Shown here one piece after another: positions 25,337-34,914 of a stretch of 64,000 nucleotides of DNA (within the stretch, counting starts at the first letter, position 1; the number at the start of each line of letters is the position of its first letter). The position numbers and the translations under genes were made by a program. Source of the DNA: JAEDHM01 sp964368645 (GTDB lineage Bacteria > Bacillota > Clostridia > Christensenellales > CAG-1252); contig CAYJBY010000011.1 of assembly GCA_964368645.1 (NCBI GenBank), positions 42,402-106,401 of the forward strand, written 5' to 3'. A model generated the notes under the pieces. That model was not told the origin of the DNA and made no database searches. It worked only from the letters and a program-made list of their open reading frames with translations.

Positions 25337-26353
25337 ATGAAAGACACTATTGACAGTATCATCAGCCAATGTTCCGAGCTGATAGCAAAATGCGATACTA
25401 CCGTCGCTTTGGACGACGTTAGGGTTCGTTATTTGGGCAAAAACGGTGAGTTTACGGGCATTTTAAGACGTATGAAGGACGTTCCTGCCGCTGAAAAACC
25501 CGCTTTCGGTAAGTTGATTAACGAGGGCAGAGTTACCTTGGAAAAGCTTATCGCCGATAAAGAGCAGACTTTACGCGAGAAGGAACTTGCTTCTAAGCTG
25601 AACGACGAGCGTATCGACGTTACCTTGAACAAAAAAAGCGGCGTCGGTTCCACTCATCCGCTCACCTTGGTTAAAAACGAGATAATCGATATTTTCCTCG
25701 GTCTCGGCTTTTCGGTAAAAGAAGGTCCGGAAATCGAAACCGACTTTTTTAACTTCCAAGCCCTTGGCATTCCCGAGGATCACCCTGCAAGAGATATGCA
25801 GGATACCTTTTACGTTGGCGACAAGCTTTTGCTTCGTACCCAGACCTCTACTATGCAGGCAAGAACGATGATGGCGGAAAAGCCGCCTATCCGTATAGTT
25901 GTGCCCGGTAAGGTTTACAGAGCGGACGACGACGCTTCTCACAGCCCCATTTTTAACCAAATCGAGGGACTTGTTGTTGACAAAAACGTATCCTTATCCC
26001 ATCTAAAGGGTACGCTTGAGATGTTTGCTCAACGCTTTTTCGGAAAACAGACCAAGGTTAGATTCCGCCCCTCGTATTTTCCGTTTACCGAGCCTAGCGT
26101 CGAGGTTGACGTTACCTGCGCGGTGTGCGGCGGCAAGGGTTGCCGTCTTTGCAAGGGCACTGGCTGGATAGAAGTATTAGGCGCAGGCGTAGTTAATCCC
26201 GTGGTGTTCCGCAATTGCGGTATCGATCCCGAGATATACAGCGGATATGCTTTCGGATTCGGCGTTGACCGTATGGCAATGATTAAGTACGGTATTCCCG
26301 ATATCCGCTTGCTTTACGAAAACGATTTGCGGTTTTTAACTCAGTACAAATAG
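25337..26353 (+). CDS. pheS: Phenylalanyl-tRNA synthetase alpha subunit
   Basis: The 338-residue catalytic subunit begins with an N-terminal coiled coil that contacts tRNA and continues with the class II core: HPLTLVKNEIIDIFLGLGF, ALGIPEDHPARDMQDTFYV, the motif 2 region and motif 3 in YAFGFGVDRMAMIKYG. The C-terminal CAVCGGKGCRLCKGTGW insert is common to bacterial PheS. It forms an alpha2-beta2 enzyme with the next gene, 14 bases away. Confidence 0.97.
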   Translation: MKDTIDSIISQCSELIAKCDTTVALDDVRVRYLGKNGEFTGILRRMKDVPAAEKPAFGKLINEGRVTLEKLIADKEQTLREKELASKLNDERIDVTLNKKSGVGSTHPLTLVKNEIIDIFLGLGFSVKEGPEIETDFFNFQALGIPEDHPARDMQDTFYVGDKLLLRTQTSTMQARTMMAEKPPIRIVVPGKVYRADDDASHSPIFNQIEGLVVDKNVSLSHLKGTLEMFAQRFFGKQTKVRFRPSYFPFTEPSVEVDVTCAVCGGKGCRLCKGTGWIEVLGAGVVNPVVFRNCGIDPEIYSGYAFGFGVDRMAMIKYGIPDIRLLYENDLRFLTQYK

Positions 26354-26367
26354 GAGGCAGCGTTAAA

Positions 26368-28767
26368 ATGGTAGTACTTTTCAGTTGGTTAAAAGATTTT
26401 GTTGATATAGACGTTACGCCCGTTGTACTTGCGGACAAGCTCGTCAAGGCAGGCTTTGAAATCGAGTCTATAACAGACCTTTCCGAAGCGTGCAAGAACA
26501 TAGTAGTAGGTAAGATTCTTTCTATCGAAAAACACCCCAATGCGGATAAACTTTTGGTGTGCAAAATCGACGTTGGAACAGAGATTCTTCAGATTGTAAC
26601 AGGAGCGCACAACGTAAGCGTTGGCGACATCGTTCCCGTGTGCAAGGACGGAGCGGTGTTACCCTCCGGTAAGAAAATAGTGTCGGGTGAGCTTCGCGGC
26701 GTTATGAGCAGCGGTATGCTTTGCGGCGGCAGTGAGCTTGGACTTACCGCTTCCGATTATGAAGCGGCAGGCGTGGACGGCATTTTCCTTATGGAAGACA
26801 AATATCCGCTTGGTACGGATATTAACGAGGTTCTGGGAACTAACGATTACCTCTTGGACGTGGAAGTCACGGCTAACCGTCCCGATTGCAACAGCATAAT
26901 TGGCGTTGCCCGTGAGGTTGCCGCCGTTTTGAACAAGCCCTTTAAGGAGTTAGAGTCGGATTTTAACTTCAAAACCGAAGGTAAGGTTCAGGACTACGTA
27001 AGCGTTACCGTTAAGGCAGAGGATTTGTGCCCCAGATATATGGCGGCGGCGGTTAAGAATATAGTTATCCGTCAGTCCAGTGAGCTAATAAGACGCAGAT
27101 TGCGCTTGGTTGGTTTACGTCCTATCAATAACGTGGTTGATATTACTAACTACGTTCTAACCGAAGTAGGTCAACCTATGCACGCTTTCGATTCTCGCTT
27201 ACTCAACAATTCCGCTATAGTGGTGCGCCGCGCCCAAGAGAACGAGGTTATCGTTACCTTAGACGGCAAGGAAAACAAGCTCACCTCTGAAAATCTTGTG
27301 ATTTGCGACGACACTAAGCCTGTTGCTCTCGCAGGCGTTATGGGCGGTCTTAATTCGGGCATTAACGACTCAACAGAGACGATTATTTTCGAGTCCGCCA
27401 GATTTAAGAGAGATAACATAAGACGTACATCCCGTAATCTCGGTATCCGTTCCGACAGCAGCAGTCGTTTCGAGAAGGGTATCGACTTCAAGAGTCAGGA
27501 AATCGCTCTTTCCAGAGCCTTACAGCTCATTGAGAGCGAGGGCGCAGGTACTGTTGTAGGCGGATATATCGACGTTATGAGCGGTAACAGCGGCAATAGA
27601 ACGCTTACCGTTTCCACCGAAAAAATCAACGCTATTTTAGGTATCGTTATTCCTGTTGCGGATATGGTATCCATACTTAACCGCTTACAGCTTAAGACGG
27701 TAGCTAACGGCACAACGCTGACTATTGACGTTCCGGGGTACCGTGAGGATATAGAGACCGCCAACGACGTAAGCGAGGAGATTATCCGCTTGTTTGGTTA
27801 CGACAATATCGTAAGTGCGAAGCTGGACGGTATGGAACAGACTCACGGCGGCAGAATGGAAAAGGATTTGTGGATTGGCAAGATCAAAACCCTGCTTTCA
27901 GGCACCGCGAAATTCAGCGAGATAGTAAGCTACTCCTTTATTCCTTCCGGATTTGCAGACAGTCTTAAGCTGAAAGCTGACGACAAGCGCCGTCAGGTTA
28001 TCAAAATAATCAATCCTCTTAGCGACGATATGGCGGTTATGCGTACCGATTTGGTTTACAGTATGCTGACGACCGTAACTGGCAATATTCTAAGAGGTAA
28101 CAAGAACGTAAAGCTGTACGAGGTTGCAAAAGTGTATTTGCCGAAATCTCTACCGCTTACCGACACCGCAGACGAACCCGAAACGCTTATTCTTGCAGAA
28201 AGCGGTGAGGATAGCGATTTTTATTCGCTTAAGGCTACGGTATGCGACCTAGCGGCGAAACTCAATCTTACTCTTGACTTTGATAAGAACGAAGAAGAGT
28301 TTTTGCACCCCGGCAGACGCGCAAGCGTACTGCTTAAGGGCAATAAGGTCGGTTTTATCGGAGAGGTACATCCTCTTGTGGCGGAAGGCTTTAAGTGCGA
28401 CCAGAGAATCTACGTCTGCGAGCTGAATTTAGAAGCTCTTATTGCCGATGCGAAGGTCTTTTTGCCTTACGTGGGGATTTCCAGATATCCTGCGATTTCC
28501 AGAGATTTGGCTTTCGTTTTGGACGAGAATATCAACGCAGGCGACCTGCTAAAGTGCGTTAAAAACGCCGCAGGCGAGCTGTTGGAGAATATCGAGATAT
28601 TCGACGTTTACCAAGGCAAGGGCGTTGCGGAGGGCAAAAAGAGCATCGCTCTAAGCCTATCCTTCCGTGCGGCTGACAGAACCTTGGTTGATAAGGAAGT
28701 CGTGGAGATTGTTGAGAATATTCTCTCCGCGGCGAAGTCCGAATTGCAAGCAACCTTGAGAGAGTAG
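26368..28767 (+). CDS. pheT: Phenylalanyl-tRNA synthetase beta subunit
   Basis: The 799-residue subunit contains, in order, an N-terminal tRNA-binding OB domain (HPNADKLLVCKIDVG), the B3/B4 editing domain, the B5 domain, the non-catalytic synthetase-like core and a C-terminal FDX-ACB domain (SRYPAISRDLAFVLDENI) that binds the tRNA anticodon stem. Length and domain order are complete. ATG follows AGGAGG; the last base of the stop codon is the first base of the next start codon. Confidence 0.97.
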   Translation: MVVLFSWLKDFVDIDVTPVVLADKLVKAGFEIESITDLSEACKNIVVGKILSIEKHPNADKLLVCKIDVGTEILQIVTGAHNVSVGDIVPVCKDGAVLPSGKKIVSGELRGVMSSGMLCGGSELGLTASDYEAAGVDGIFLMEDKYPLGTDINEVLGTNDYLLDVEVTANRPDCNSIIGVAREVAAVLNKPFKELESDFNFKTEGKVQDYVSVTVKAEDLCPRYMAAAVKNIVIRQSSELIRRRLRLVGLRPINNVVDITNYVLTEVGQPMHAFDSRLLNNSAIVVRRAQENEVIVTLDGKENKLTSENLVICDDTKPVALAGVMGGLNSGINDSTETIIFESARFKRDNIRRTSRNLGIRSDSSSRFEKGIDFKSQEIALSRALQLIESEGAGTVVGGYIDVMSGNSGNRTLTVSTEKINAILGIVIPVADMVSILNRLQLKTVANGTTLTIDVPGYREDIETANDVSEEIIRLFGYDNIVSAKLDGMEQTHGGRMEKDLWIGKIKTLLSGTAKFSEIVSYSFIPSGFADSLKLKADDKRRQVIKIINPLSDDMAVMRTDLVYSMLTTVTGNILRGNKNVKLYEVAKVYLPKSLPLTDTADEPETLILAESGEDSDFYSLKATVCDLAAKLNLTLDFDKNEEEFLHPGRRASVLLKGNKVGFIGEVHPLVAEGFKCDQRIYVCELNLEALIADAKVFLPYVGISRYPAISRDLAFVLDENINAGDLLKCVKNAAGELLENIEIFDVYQGKGVAEGKKSIALSLSFRAADRTLVDKEVVEIVENILSAAKSELQATLRE

Positions 28768-30965
28768 TGGAGTTACTGGCACCCTCGGGAAGCATAGCCG
28801 CGCTGAAATGTGCGGTTCATAACGGAGCAGACGCGGTTTACTTTGGCTTAGGCGAGTTGAACGCCAGAAGTAAATGCCTTGATTTCGTTTGCAGTAATCT
28901 ATCCGAATGGGTAGATTATTGCCATTTATACGGAGTTAAGGTTTACGTTACCGTCAACACCTCTGTTAAGCAAAGTGAGGTTGGCAGGGTTAAGGAACTG
29001 ATTACTCAAATCGACAAGGCTAAAGCCGATGCGGTCATAGCCTGTGATCCCGCCGTAATAGAAACGGTGAAAACATATACCGATATGCCCTTACACGTCA
29101 GCACGCAAGGCGGTGTGCATAATCTTCCGTCCGCTTTGTTTTACAAGGCATTAGGCGCGGATAGGGTAATACTTTCCAGAGAATGTCGTTTGGACGATAT
29201 GGCGGCAATCAAAGCGTCAGGGCTTGAGGTAGAGGTTTTTGTACAGGGTGCACTATGTATCTCAATGTCGGGCGGCTGTCTGATGTCGGCGGCGGCAAGC
29301 AGCTTAAGCGGTAATCGCGGCAGATGCCTACAGCTTTGCAGAAGACTATACACCTGCGAGGAGAACGGAGCGAAAGGCTATTTGCTCTCGGCTAAGGATA
29401 TGTGTCTTATACGCCGTCTTAAGCAACTGCGGCAGGTCGGCGTTGCCAGCATCAAAATCGAAGGCCGCAATCGTCGTGCGGAATACAGCGGAATTACGGT
29501 GGCAAGCTACCGCAAGGCGTTGGATAACGAGTTATCCGTAACGGAACTTGAGCGTATAGACAGAGAACTTGTCAAGGTGTTTTATCGCGGATATACCGAG
29601 GGATACGACAAGGATAGATTTACTGTCAATCCGCTTTGCCAGAACCATATCGGCTTAGAAATCGGCAAGGTGGCGAAAATCGAGGTTATAAAAGGCTTTT
29701 GTAACGCTTACGTCAAATCCTCTTTTCCGATTCAAAAGGGCGACGGACTCAAGATAATGCGCGACAACAGGGAAGTAGGCGGCTCCGACGTGACCTCTTC
29801 GGTTTTCGTAGACGGGCTATACAAGGTGCCCGTCAGCAACGGTGTAAAAGTAGGCGACGAAGTACGAATAACTACGGATTCCGCTCAAAACGCTCAGGTG
29901 TTGAAGAACGTGAAAACGCTGGACGTGGATATGCGGTTATACGCCGACAACGGCAACGCAAGACTTGATTGCACCTGTCGCGGCGTTACGGTTTCCTCTG
30001 CGGTCAATGCGCCCAAAACCGATAATCCGTCCTTCCTTGACCGAGCTAAAAGTCAGCTTGTTAAGTGCGGTGGAACAGCTTTTTCGTGCAGAACTCTTGA
30101 AACGGACGATTCCTTTGAGCTGAAAAATTCCGAGCTTAACGCATTAAGGCGCGACGCTTTGGATAAGCTTCGCTTTGAACTGATAAGCGGCTACGTTCGC
30201 AAAAAGGCTGTCAATACTCTAACAAACGACGTCAAAACAACAGAAAGAAAGGGGATTGACGAGATATACATTACCGACTCTGCGGAAAAGGCTGCGCGGC
30301 TTAACGGTCGCAACGCTTATTTCGTGGCGTTGATTAAGGACATTAACAATATCCGAGCTGAGGTTGCCGAGTATAATCGGTATAATATTACCCCTTACCT
30401 TATGCTGCCGCGGCTTGCCAGAGTACAAGACCTTGAAGTGCTAAGGAATTATGTTCAAACGGACAAGCCTAAACTGTATGCCGATAATAACTACGTGGTT
30501 GAGCTTGCCAGAGAATACGGTTTAAGCTATATCGCAGGTATCGGACTTAACGTATATAATTCGGTATCATTAGAGTATTACCGCGATGCTGACGCTGTGG
30601 TGCTTTCTCCCGAAATCGGGGTGGGATATTTCGCCAATCAAGGGTGTTTCGTCTTTGCTGAGGGTTACCTTCCGCTAATGACATTTGCTCATTGTCCTCA
30701 CCGTACCGTAACGCAGACAGACTGCGGCTCCTGCAAGGAACGCTGTAAGCCCTTAACCTATACGGACGAAAGCGGAAGAGCTTTTGCGTTGAGGGGTATC
30801 AGACTCAAAAACGAATGTCAATTTACGCTTTACAATTATATGCCAACGGTTATTAAGCAAACTGAAGGCTACGGCAAGCTGACTAGCCTAATAGGAGTAA
30901 AGGACGTAAAAGAACTAACGGCAGTCAAGCATAACAGCGGTTTTGCCGACAAGGAAGTATTATGA
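28767..30965 (+). CDS. U32 peptidase-family protein with C-terminal DUF3656-like region
   Basis: The 732-residue protein starts MELLAPSGSIAALKCAVHNGADAVYFG in part as in all U32 proteins, and has HVSTQGGVHN, RVILSRECRLDDM, the cysteine-rich SGNRGRCLQLCRRLY and IKIEGR. The C-terminal half contains another cysteine set (CPHRTVTQTDCGSCKERC). Relatives such as RlhA and TrhP act in RNA hydroxylation rather than proteolysis, so a rRNA or tRNA modification role is more likely than protease activity. It starts with GTG, overlapping pheT by one base and mutS2 by four. Confidence 0.88.
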   Translation: MELLAPSGSIAALKCAVHNGADAVYFGLGELNARSKCLDFVCSNLSEWVDYCHLYGVKVYVTVNTSVKQSEVGRVKELITQIDKAKADAVIACDPAVIETVKTYTDMPLHVSTQGGVHNLPSALFYKALGADRVILSRECRLDDMAAIKASGLEVEVFVQGALCISMSGGCLMSAAASSLSGNRGRCLQLCRRLYTCEENGAKGYLLSAKDMCLIRRLKQLRQVGVASIKIEGRNRRAEYSGITVASYRKALDNELSVTELERIDRELVKVFYRGYTEGYDKDRFTVNPLCQNHIGLEIGKVAKIEVIKGFCNAYVKSSFPIQKGDGLKIMRDNREVGGSDVTSSVFVDGLYKVPVSNGVKVGDEVRITTDSAQNAQVLKNVKTLDVDMRLYADNGNARLDCTCRGVTVSSAVNAPKTDNPSFLDRAKSQLVKCGGTAFSCRTLETDDSFELKNSELNALRRDALDKLRFELISGYVRKKAVNTLTNDVKTTERKGIDEIYITDSAEKAARLNGRNAYFVALIKDINNIRAEVAEYNRYNITPYLMLPRLARVQDLEVLRNYVQTDKPKLYADNNYVVELAREYGLSYIAGIGLNVYNSVSLEYYRDADAVVLSPEIGVGYFANQGCFVFAEGYLPLMTFAHCPHRTVTQTDCGSCKERCKPLTYTDESGRAFALRGIRLKNECQFTLYNYMPTVIKQTEGYGKLTSLIGVKDVKELTAVKHNSGFADKEVL

Positions 30966-33319
30966 TAGATTTCAAAACGCTGAAAACACTGGAGCTGGAT
31001 AAGATACTCGAAAGGGTGTCTGCTTTTGCCGTTTCCGAAAAAGGAAAATCCATTGTCAGAAGCACAATGCCCTGCGAGAGCGTAGCGGCGTGTGAAAGAG
31101 AATTAACCTTGACTGCGGAGGCGTACGACGTTATGTACACCTACGGAGTATATCCGAGCTTGGGAATCGACGACGTAACCGAGGCCTTGAAAATCTCGGA
31201 AAAGCTTTCAATGCTGACTATGGGCGAACTGCTTAGAATCGCAGACGTGCTTAAGGTTTCCCGCCTTGTCAAGGCAGGTATCCTTCATATCGAAGCGCGG
31301 CTTCCCAACCTAAAAGCCTATGCCGCCGACCTGTACGTTGCGCCTATGCTGGAAAAGGATATTACTGACAGCATCATTTCCGATACCGAAATGTCGGACA
31401 ACGCTTCACCCGAGCTTGCCGCCATAAGACGCAATATCAAAAAGGCCAACGACAAGCTTCGCGATAAGCTGAACAGCTATATTACTTCCTCCGAATACTC
31501 CAAGTATCTTCAGGACAACATTATTACAATGCGTGAGGACAGATACGTAATACCCGTTAAAAGCGACGCAAGAGGTGCGATTAAGGGGCTGATTCACGAC
31601 CAATCCACATCCGGACAGACGGTATATATAGAGCCTTTGGCGATAGTTGAGCTCAATAACGAGTTGCGCTCCCTTGTTTTGGACGAGCAGAAGGAAATCG
31701 AAAAGATACTTCATCAGCTGACGGTGAGAGTCGGCACTGATGCAAAAGCCTTTTTGCAGAACTTCGATATCATCACCGAAATGGACGTGGTTTTCGCACG
31801 TGCAATATACTCGCGCGATATAAGAGGTACGATGCCCACCGTTAATGAAAACGGATTGATCGACATAAGGAAGGGCAGACACCCCCTTATTCCCAAGGAA
31901 AAGGTAATTCCTATCTCCGTTAATCTCGGCAAGGCTTTTGATATTTTGCTGATTACAGGACCTAACACAGGCGGCAAAACCGTCACCTTAAAAATGACAG
32001 GACTGCTTTGCCTTATGGGTATGTGCGGATTATTTATTCCTGCCGCCTCGGACAGCGTAATCGGATTTTATCCGAAAATTTTCTGCGACATAGGCGATGA
32101 GCAAAGCATAGAGCAGAACTTATCGACTTTTTCCTCTCATATTTCCAATATCGTTTATATTCTGGACAGACTTGATAAGGATTGTCTGCTTTTAATCGAC
32201 GAAATCGGCGTGGGAACCGATCCCGAAGAGGGAGCGGCTTTGGCTGTTGCCGTTACCGACTACGTCAAGAACTCAGGCGCACGTTCTGTTATCACCACTC
32301 ATTACTCCTCGCTAAAGGAGTATTCTTACGTTACGGAGAGGGTTGAGAACGCTTGTATGGATTTTAACCCCACGACCTATGCTCCGACCTATAATCTAAT
32401 AATCGGTATTCCCGGTACGTCCAACGCCTTGGAGATTTCTGCCGCGCTTGGAATGAAACCCGAGATAATTAACGCCGCAAAAAGCGGTATAACAAGAGAA
32501 AAACGCTCCTTTGAAGAGGTGATTCAATCCGCCGATTTTGCAAGAAGAAAGGCAGAAGACGAGGCGGAAAACAACGTAAGACTTAATGCAGAACTGGAAT
32601 CTGCGCGGAAAGCATTGGAGCAATCGAAAGCAGAACTGGACGCTACAAGACAAAAGCTGACGGTGAACGCCCGTAAGGAAGTTAAGCGAATGACCGAAAA
32701 CGCTCTGGGCGAGGTAAACAAAATTCTCGACGAATTAAAGACGATAGTTGACAATCCCACCGAGGGCAGTTTCTTCCGCGCGGCGAAGCTTCGCAAGCAG
32801 ATTGAAGCCTTAGACGTGGAGGACGAGCCCGAAACCGATAAGCCCGAAACGGTTGAAGAACCGCCGTCTGTGGGCGATTGGGTATTCGTTACAACGCTTA
32901 ACTCCACAGCACAATTAGTTGAAATCAACAAGAATAACGAATATCTGGTTAAGCTTGGCGGCATTAAAACCCGTGTGCGTAAAAAGAACGTGCTTAAGCT
33001 TAAAAAACAACCCGAAGCTCAACAGGAAAAGAAGTATCAAAAAAAGACTCCTGCAAGCAGAGGGCTCATCAATACGCCGTTGGTTTCGGAGATTAATCTT
33101 ATCGGTCAAACCTGTGACGAGGCGATTTATAATTTGGAAAAGTATATCGACAGCTGTAAGCTTTCAGGACTTTCAAGCGTAAGAATCATTCACGGAAAGG
33201 GCACAGGCAGACTTCGCGCCGCAGTTTGGGAATACCTTAACGACGCAGGCGTTTTGGAGTACAGATTAGGCAAGTACGGTGAGGGCGGCGACGGCGTAAC
33301 CGTTGCCAGATTGCTATGA
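30962..33319 (+). CDS. mutS2: Endonuclease MutS2
   Basis: The 785-residue protein has the MutS core and clamp, Walker A (GPNTGGKTVTLKMTG) near residue 333, Walker B (LLIDEIGVGTDPEEG), a coiled coil, and a C-terminal Smr nuclease domain (INLIGQTCDEAI, IIHGKGTGRLR). It lacks the N-terminal mismatch-recognition domain of MutS, as expected. In Firmicutes MutS2 acts on recombination intermediates and on collided ribosomes. It is coupled to both neighbours by four-base overlaps. Confidence 0.95.
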   Translation: MIDFKTLKTLELDKILERVSAFAVSEKGKSIVRSTMPCESVAACERELTLTAEAYDVMYTYGVYPSLGIDDVTEALKISEKLSMLTMGELLRIADVLKVSRLVKAGILHIEARLPNLKAYAADLYVAPMLEKDITDSIISDTEMSDNASPELAAIRRNIKKANDKLRDKLNSYITSSEYSKYLQDNIITMREDRYVIPVKSDARGAIKGLIHDQSTSGQTVYIEPLAIVELNNELRSLVLDEQKEIEKILHQLTVRVGTDAKAFLQNFDIITEMDVVFARAIYSRDIRGTMPTVNENGLIDIRKGRHPLIPKEKVIPISVNLGKAFDILLITGPNTGGKTVTLKMTGLLCLMGMCGLFIPAASDSVIGFYPKIFCDIGDEQSIEQNLSTFSSHISNIVYILDRLDKDCLLLIDEIGVGTDPEEGAALAVAVTDYVKNSGARSVITTHYSSLKEYSYVTERVENACMDFNPTTYAPTYNLIIGIPGTSNALEISAALGMKPEIINAAKSGITREKRSFEEVIQSADFARRKAEDEAENNVRLNAELESARKALEQSKAELDATRQKLTVNARKEVKRMTENALGEVNKILDELKTIVDNPTEGSFFRAAKLRKQIEALDVEDEPETDKPETVEEPPSVGDWVFVTTLNSTAQLVEINKNNEYLVKLGGIKTRVRKKNVLKLKKQPEAQQEKKYQKKTPASRGLINTPLVSEINLIGQTCDEAIYNLEKYIDSCKLSGLSSVRIIHGKGTGRLRAAVWEYLNDAGVLEYRLGKYGEGGDGVTVARLL

Positions 33320-33783
33320 CGGATTATTACGAGTATTGCGACAGGTGTAATATCAGATGGCGCGTTATTCTCAAACTGATACTTTTGTACGTTGGTTGGG
33401 CCGCTTTTTTTCTATCCGTTCTCATACTTATTTTCGGCTTGATTTTGGAGCGTTATTGGTCGATACTGCTATTCTTTATGCTTATCGGCGCAGGACTTGT
33501 TTTAGGAAGTATCGGACACCTTTTAACTACCGATTACAAATACGTAATCAACGGCTCTAAGCTGATAATTCAAAAGGGCAAGGGATACAAAAAATTTTCT
33601 ATTGCAGAACAGCTTGACATTGCGGATATCGTGGATATAACGGACGGCTGTAGCCTTGACGCGGTCAAATACTTCAACGGCAACGGCGAAATCGTTACGA
33701 TAACCGCCGATGATAACAGAGTTATTGCAATTTGCACGGATAAATATATGCTTTCAATATTGGAACGGAGTACAGAACTATGA
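33316..33783 (+). CDS. Small membrane protein of unknown function
   Basis: The 155-residue protein has a short cytoplasmic N-terminus with CDRCNIRW, two membrane helices (about residues 18-42 and 47-68) and a soluble C-terminal domain of about 85 residues with mixed beta strands (YKYVINGSKLIIQKGKGYKKF), reminiscent of bacterial PH-like domains. I do not recognise the family. It is joined by four-base overlaps to mutS2 and to the cysteine desulfurase gene, so it is expressed with them. Confidence 0.75.
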   Translation: MTDYYEYCDRCNIRWRVILKLILLYVGWAAFFLSVLILIFGLILERYWSILLFFMLIGAGLVLGSIGHLLTTDYKYVINGSKLIIQKGKGYKKFSIAEQLDIADIVDITDGCSLDAVKYFNGNGEIVTITADDNRVIAICTDKYMLSILERSTEL

Positions 33784-34913
33784 TATATCTTGATAACGCG
33801 GCAACGACCAAAATGCAGGAATGCTGCCTTCCTATTATCGCAAAGTACGGAAGAGAGGAGTTTTTTAACCCATCTGCTCTTTACGCGCCTGCAATCGCGG
33901 TTTCCAACGCAATTGCCTCAGCCAGATACAAATTGGCTTCCCTTTTAGGGGTTGGCGAGGATACGATTTTTTTCACGTCCTCGGGCTCGGAAAGCGATAA
34001 TCAGGTTTTGCAATGCGCACGAAAAAAGAAAAACGGACGAATAATTATTTCCGCCGTTGAACATTCGGCTATTTACAATACCGCTATGGAACTGAAGAAC
34101 CGCGGCTATGACGTGGTTTGCGCGGACGTTGACAGTAACGGCAGGGTTATAATCGAGCGTTACAGAGAGTTACTCACTCCTGAAACAACCCTCGTTTCCA
34201 TTATGCACGTCAATAACGAAACGGGTGCAATCAATCCGATTAAGGAACTGGTTGAGATTACAAAAGCCTATAACAAGGGTATCCTGTTTCACTCGGACGG
34301 CGTACAGGCGTTTTGCAAAATCCCAGTCAATCTTGCGGCTTTGGGCGTGGATTTTTACTCACTTAGCGGTCACAAAATCGGTGCGCCTAAGGGGGTTGCC
34401 GCTTTATACGTAAAGCACGGTTTGCATATATCGCCGCTGATATACGGCGGCGGACAGGAGAAGGGCGTTCGCTCGTCAACCGAAAACGTGGCAGGCATTG
34501 TTTGCTTCGCCGCCGCGGCAGAAAACGCTTTTGCGCTGATGCCCAAGCTGAAAGCGTTATCGCAGGAGCTTTTCGGTAACGTCAAGGCAGGACTTCCGCT
34601 TATGGCAGAAACGATAACGGTTTCTCCCGACAACGGTGCGCCGCATATATTTACCCTTGCACTTAACGGTGTTAGGGGAGAGGTTATGATGCATACGTTG
34701 GAAAAGTACGGCATTGCAGTGGGAATCGGCTCAGCCTGTTCCTCAAAAAGCGGCATTGGCAGGATTCCGCAAGCTTTGGGCTTGGACGACGCGCACAGAG
34801 AGGGCATAATACGGCTAAGTATCTCCGCAGAGAACGATCCCGAGGACGGTAAAGCGGTAATCGAGGCTATGACAAAAGAATACGCGGATTTAGTCCGCTA
34901 CAAGAGGGTGTAA
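33780..34913 (+). CDS. Cysteine desulfurase, NifS/IscS family
   Basis: The 377-residue PLP enzyme takes sulfur from cysteine. The start MIYLDNAATTKM is typical, the PLP lysine is in SLSGHKIGAPKG and the catalytic cysteine in GIGSACSSKSG. It directly precedes thiI, the arrangement known for NifZ-ThiI pairs in Firmicutes, in which this enzyme supplies sulfur to ThiI for 4-thiouridine in tRNA. That partner role is inferred from position. Confidence 0.94.
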   Translation: MIYLDNAATTKMQECCLPIIAKYGREEFFNPSALYAPAIAVSNAIASARYKLASLLGVGEDTIFFTSSGSESDNQVLQCARKKKNGRIIISAVEHSAIYNTAMELKNRGYDVVCADVDSNGRVIIERYRELLTPETTLVSIMHVNNETGAINPIKELVEITKAYNKGILFHSDGVQAFCKIPVNLAALGVDFYSLSGHKIGAPKGVAALYVKHGLHISPLIYGGGQEKGVRSSTENVAGIVCFAAAAENAFALMPKLKALSQELFGNVKAGLPLMAETITVSPDNGAPHIFTLALNGVRGEVMMHTLEKYGIAVGIGSACSSKSGIGRIPQALGLDDAHREGIIRLSISAENDPEDGKAVIEAMTKEYADLVRYKRV

Positions 34914-34914
34914 T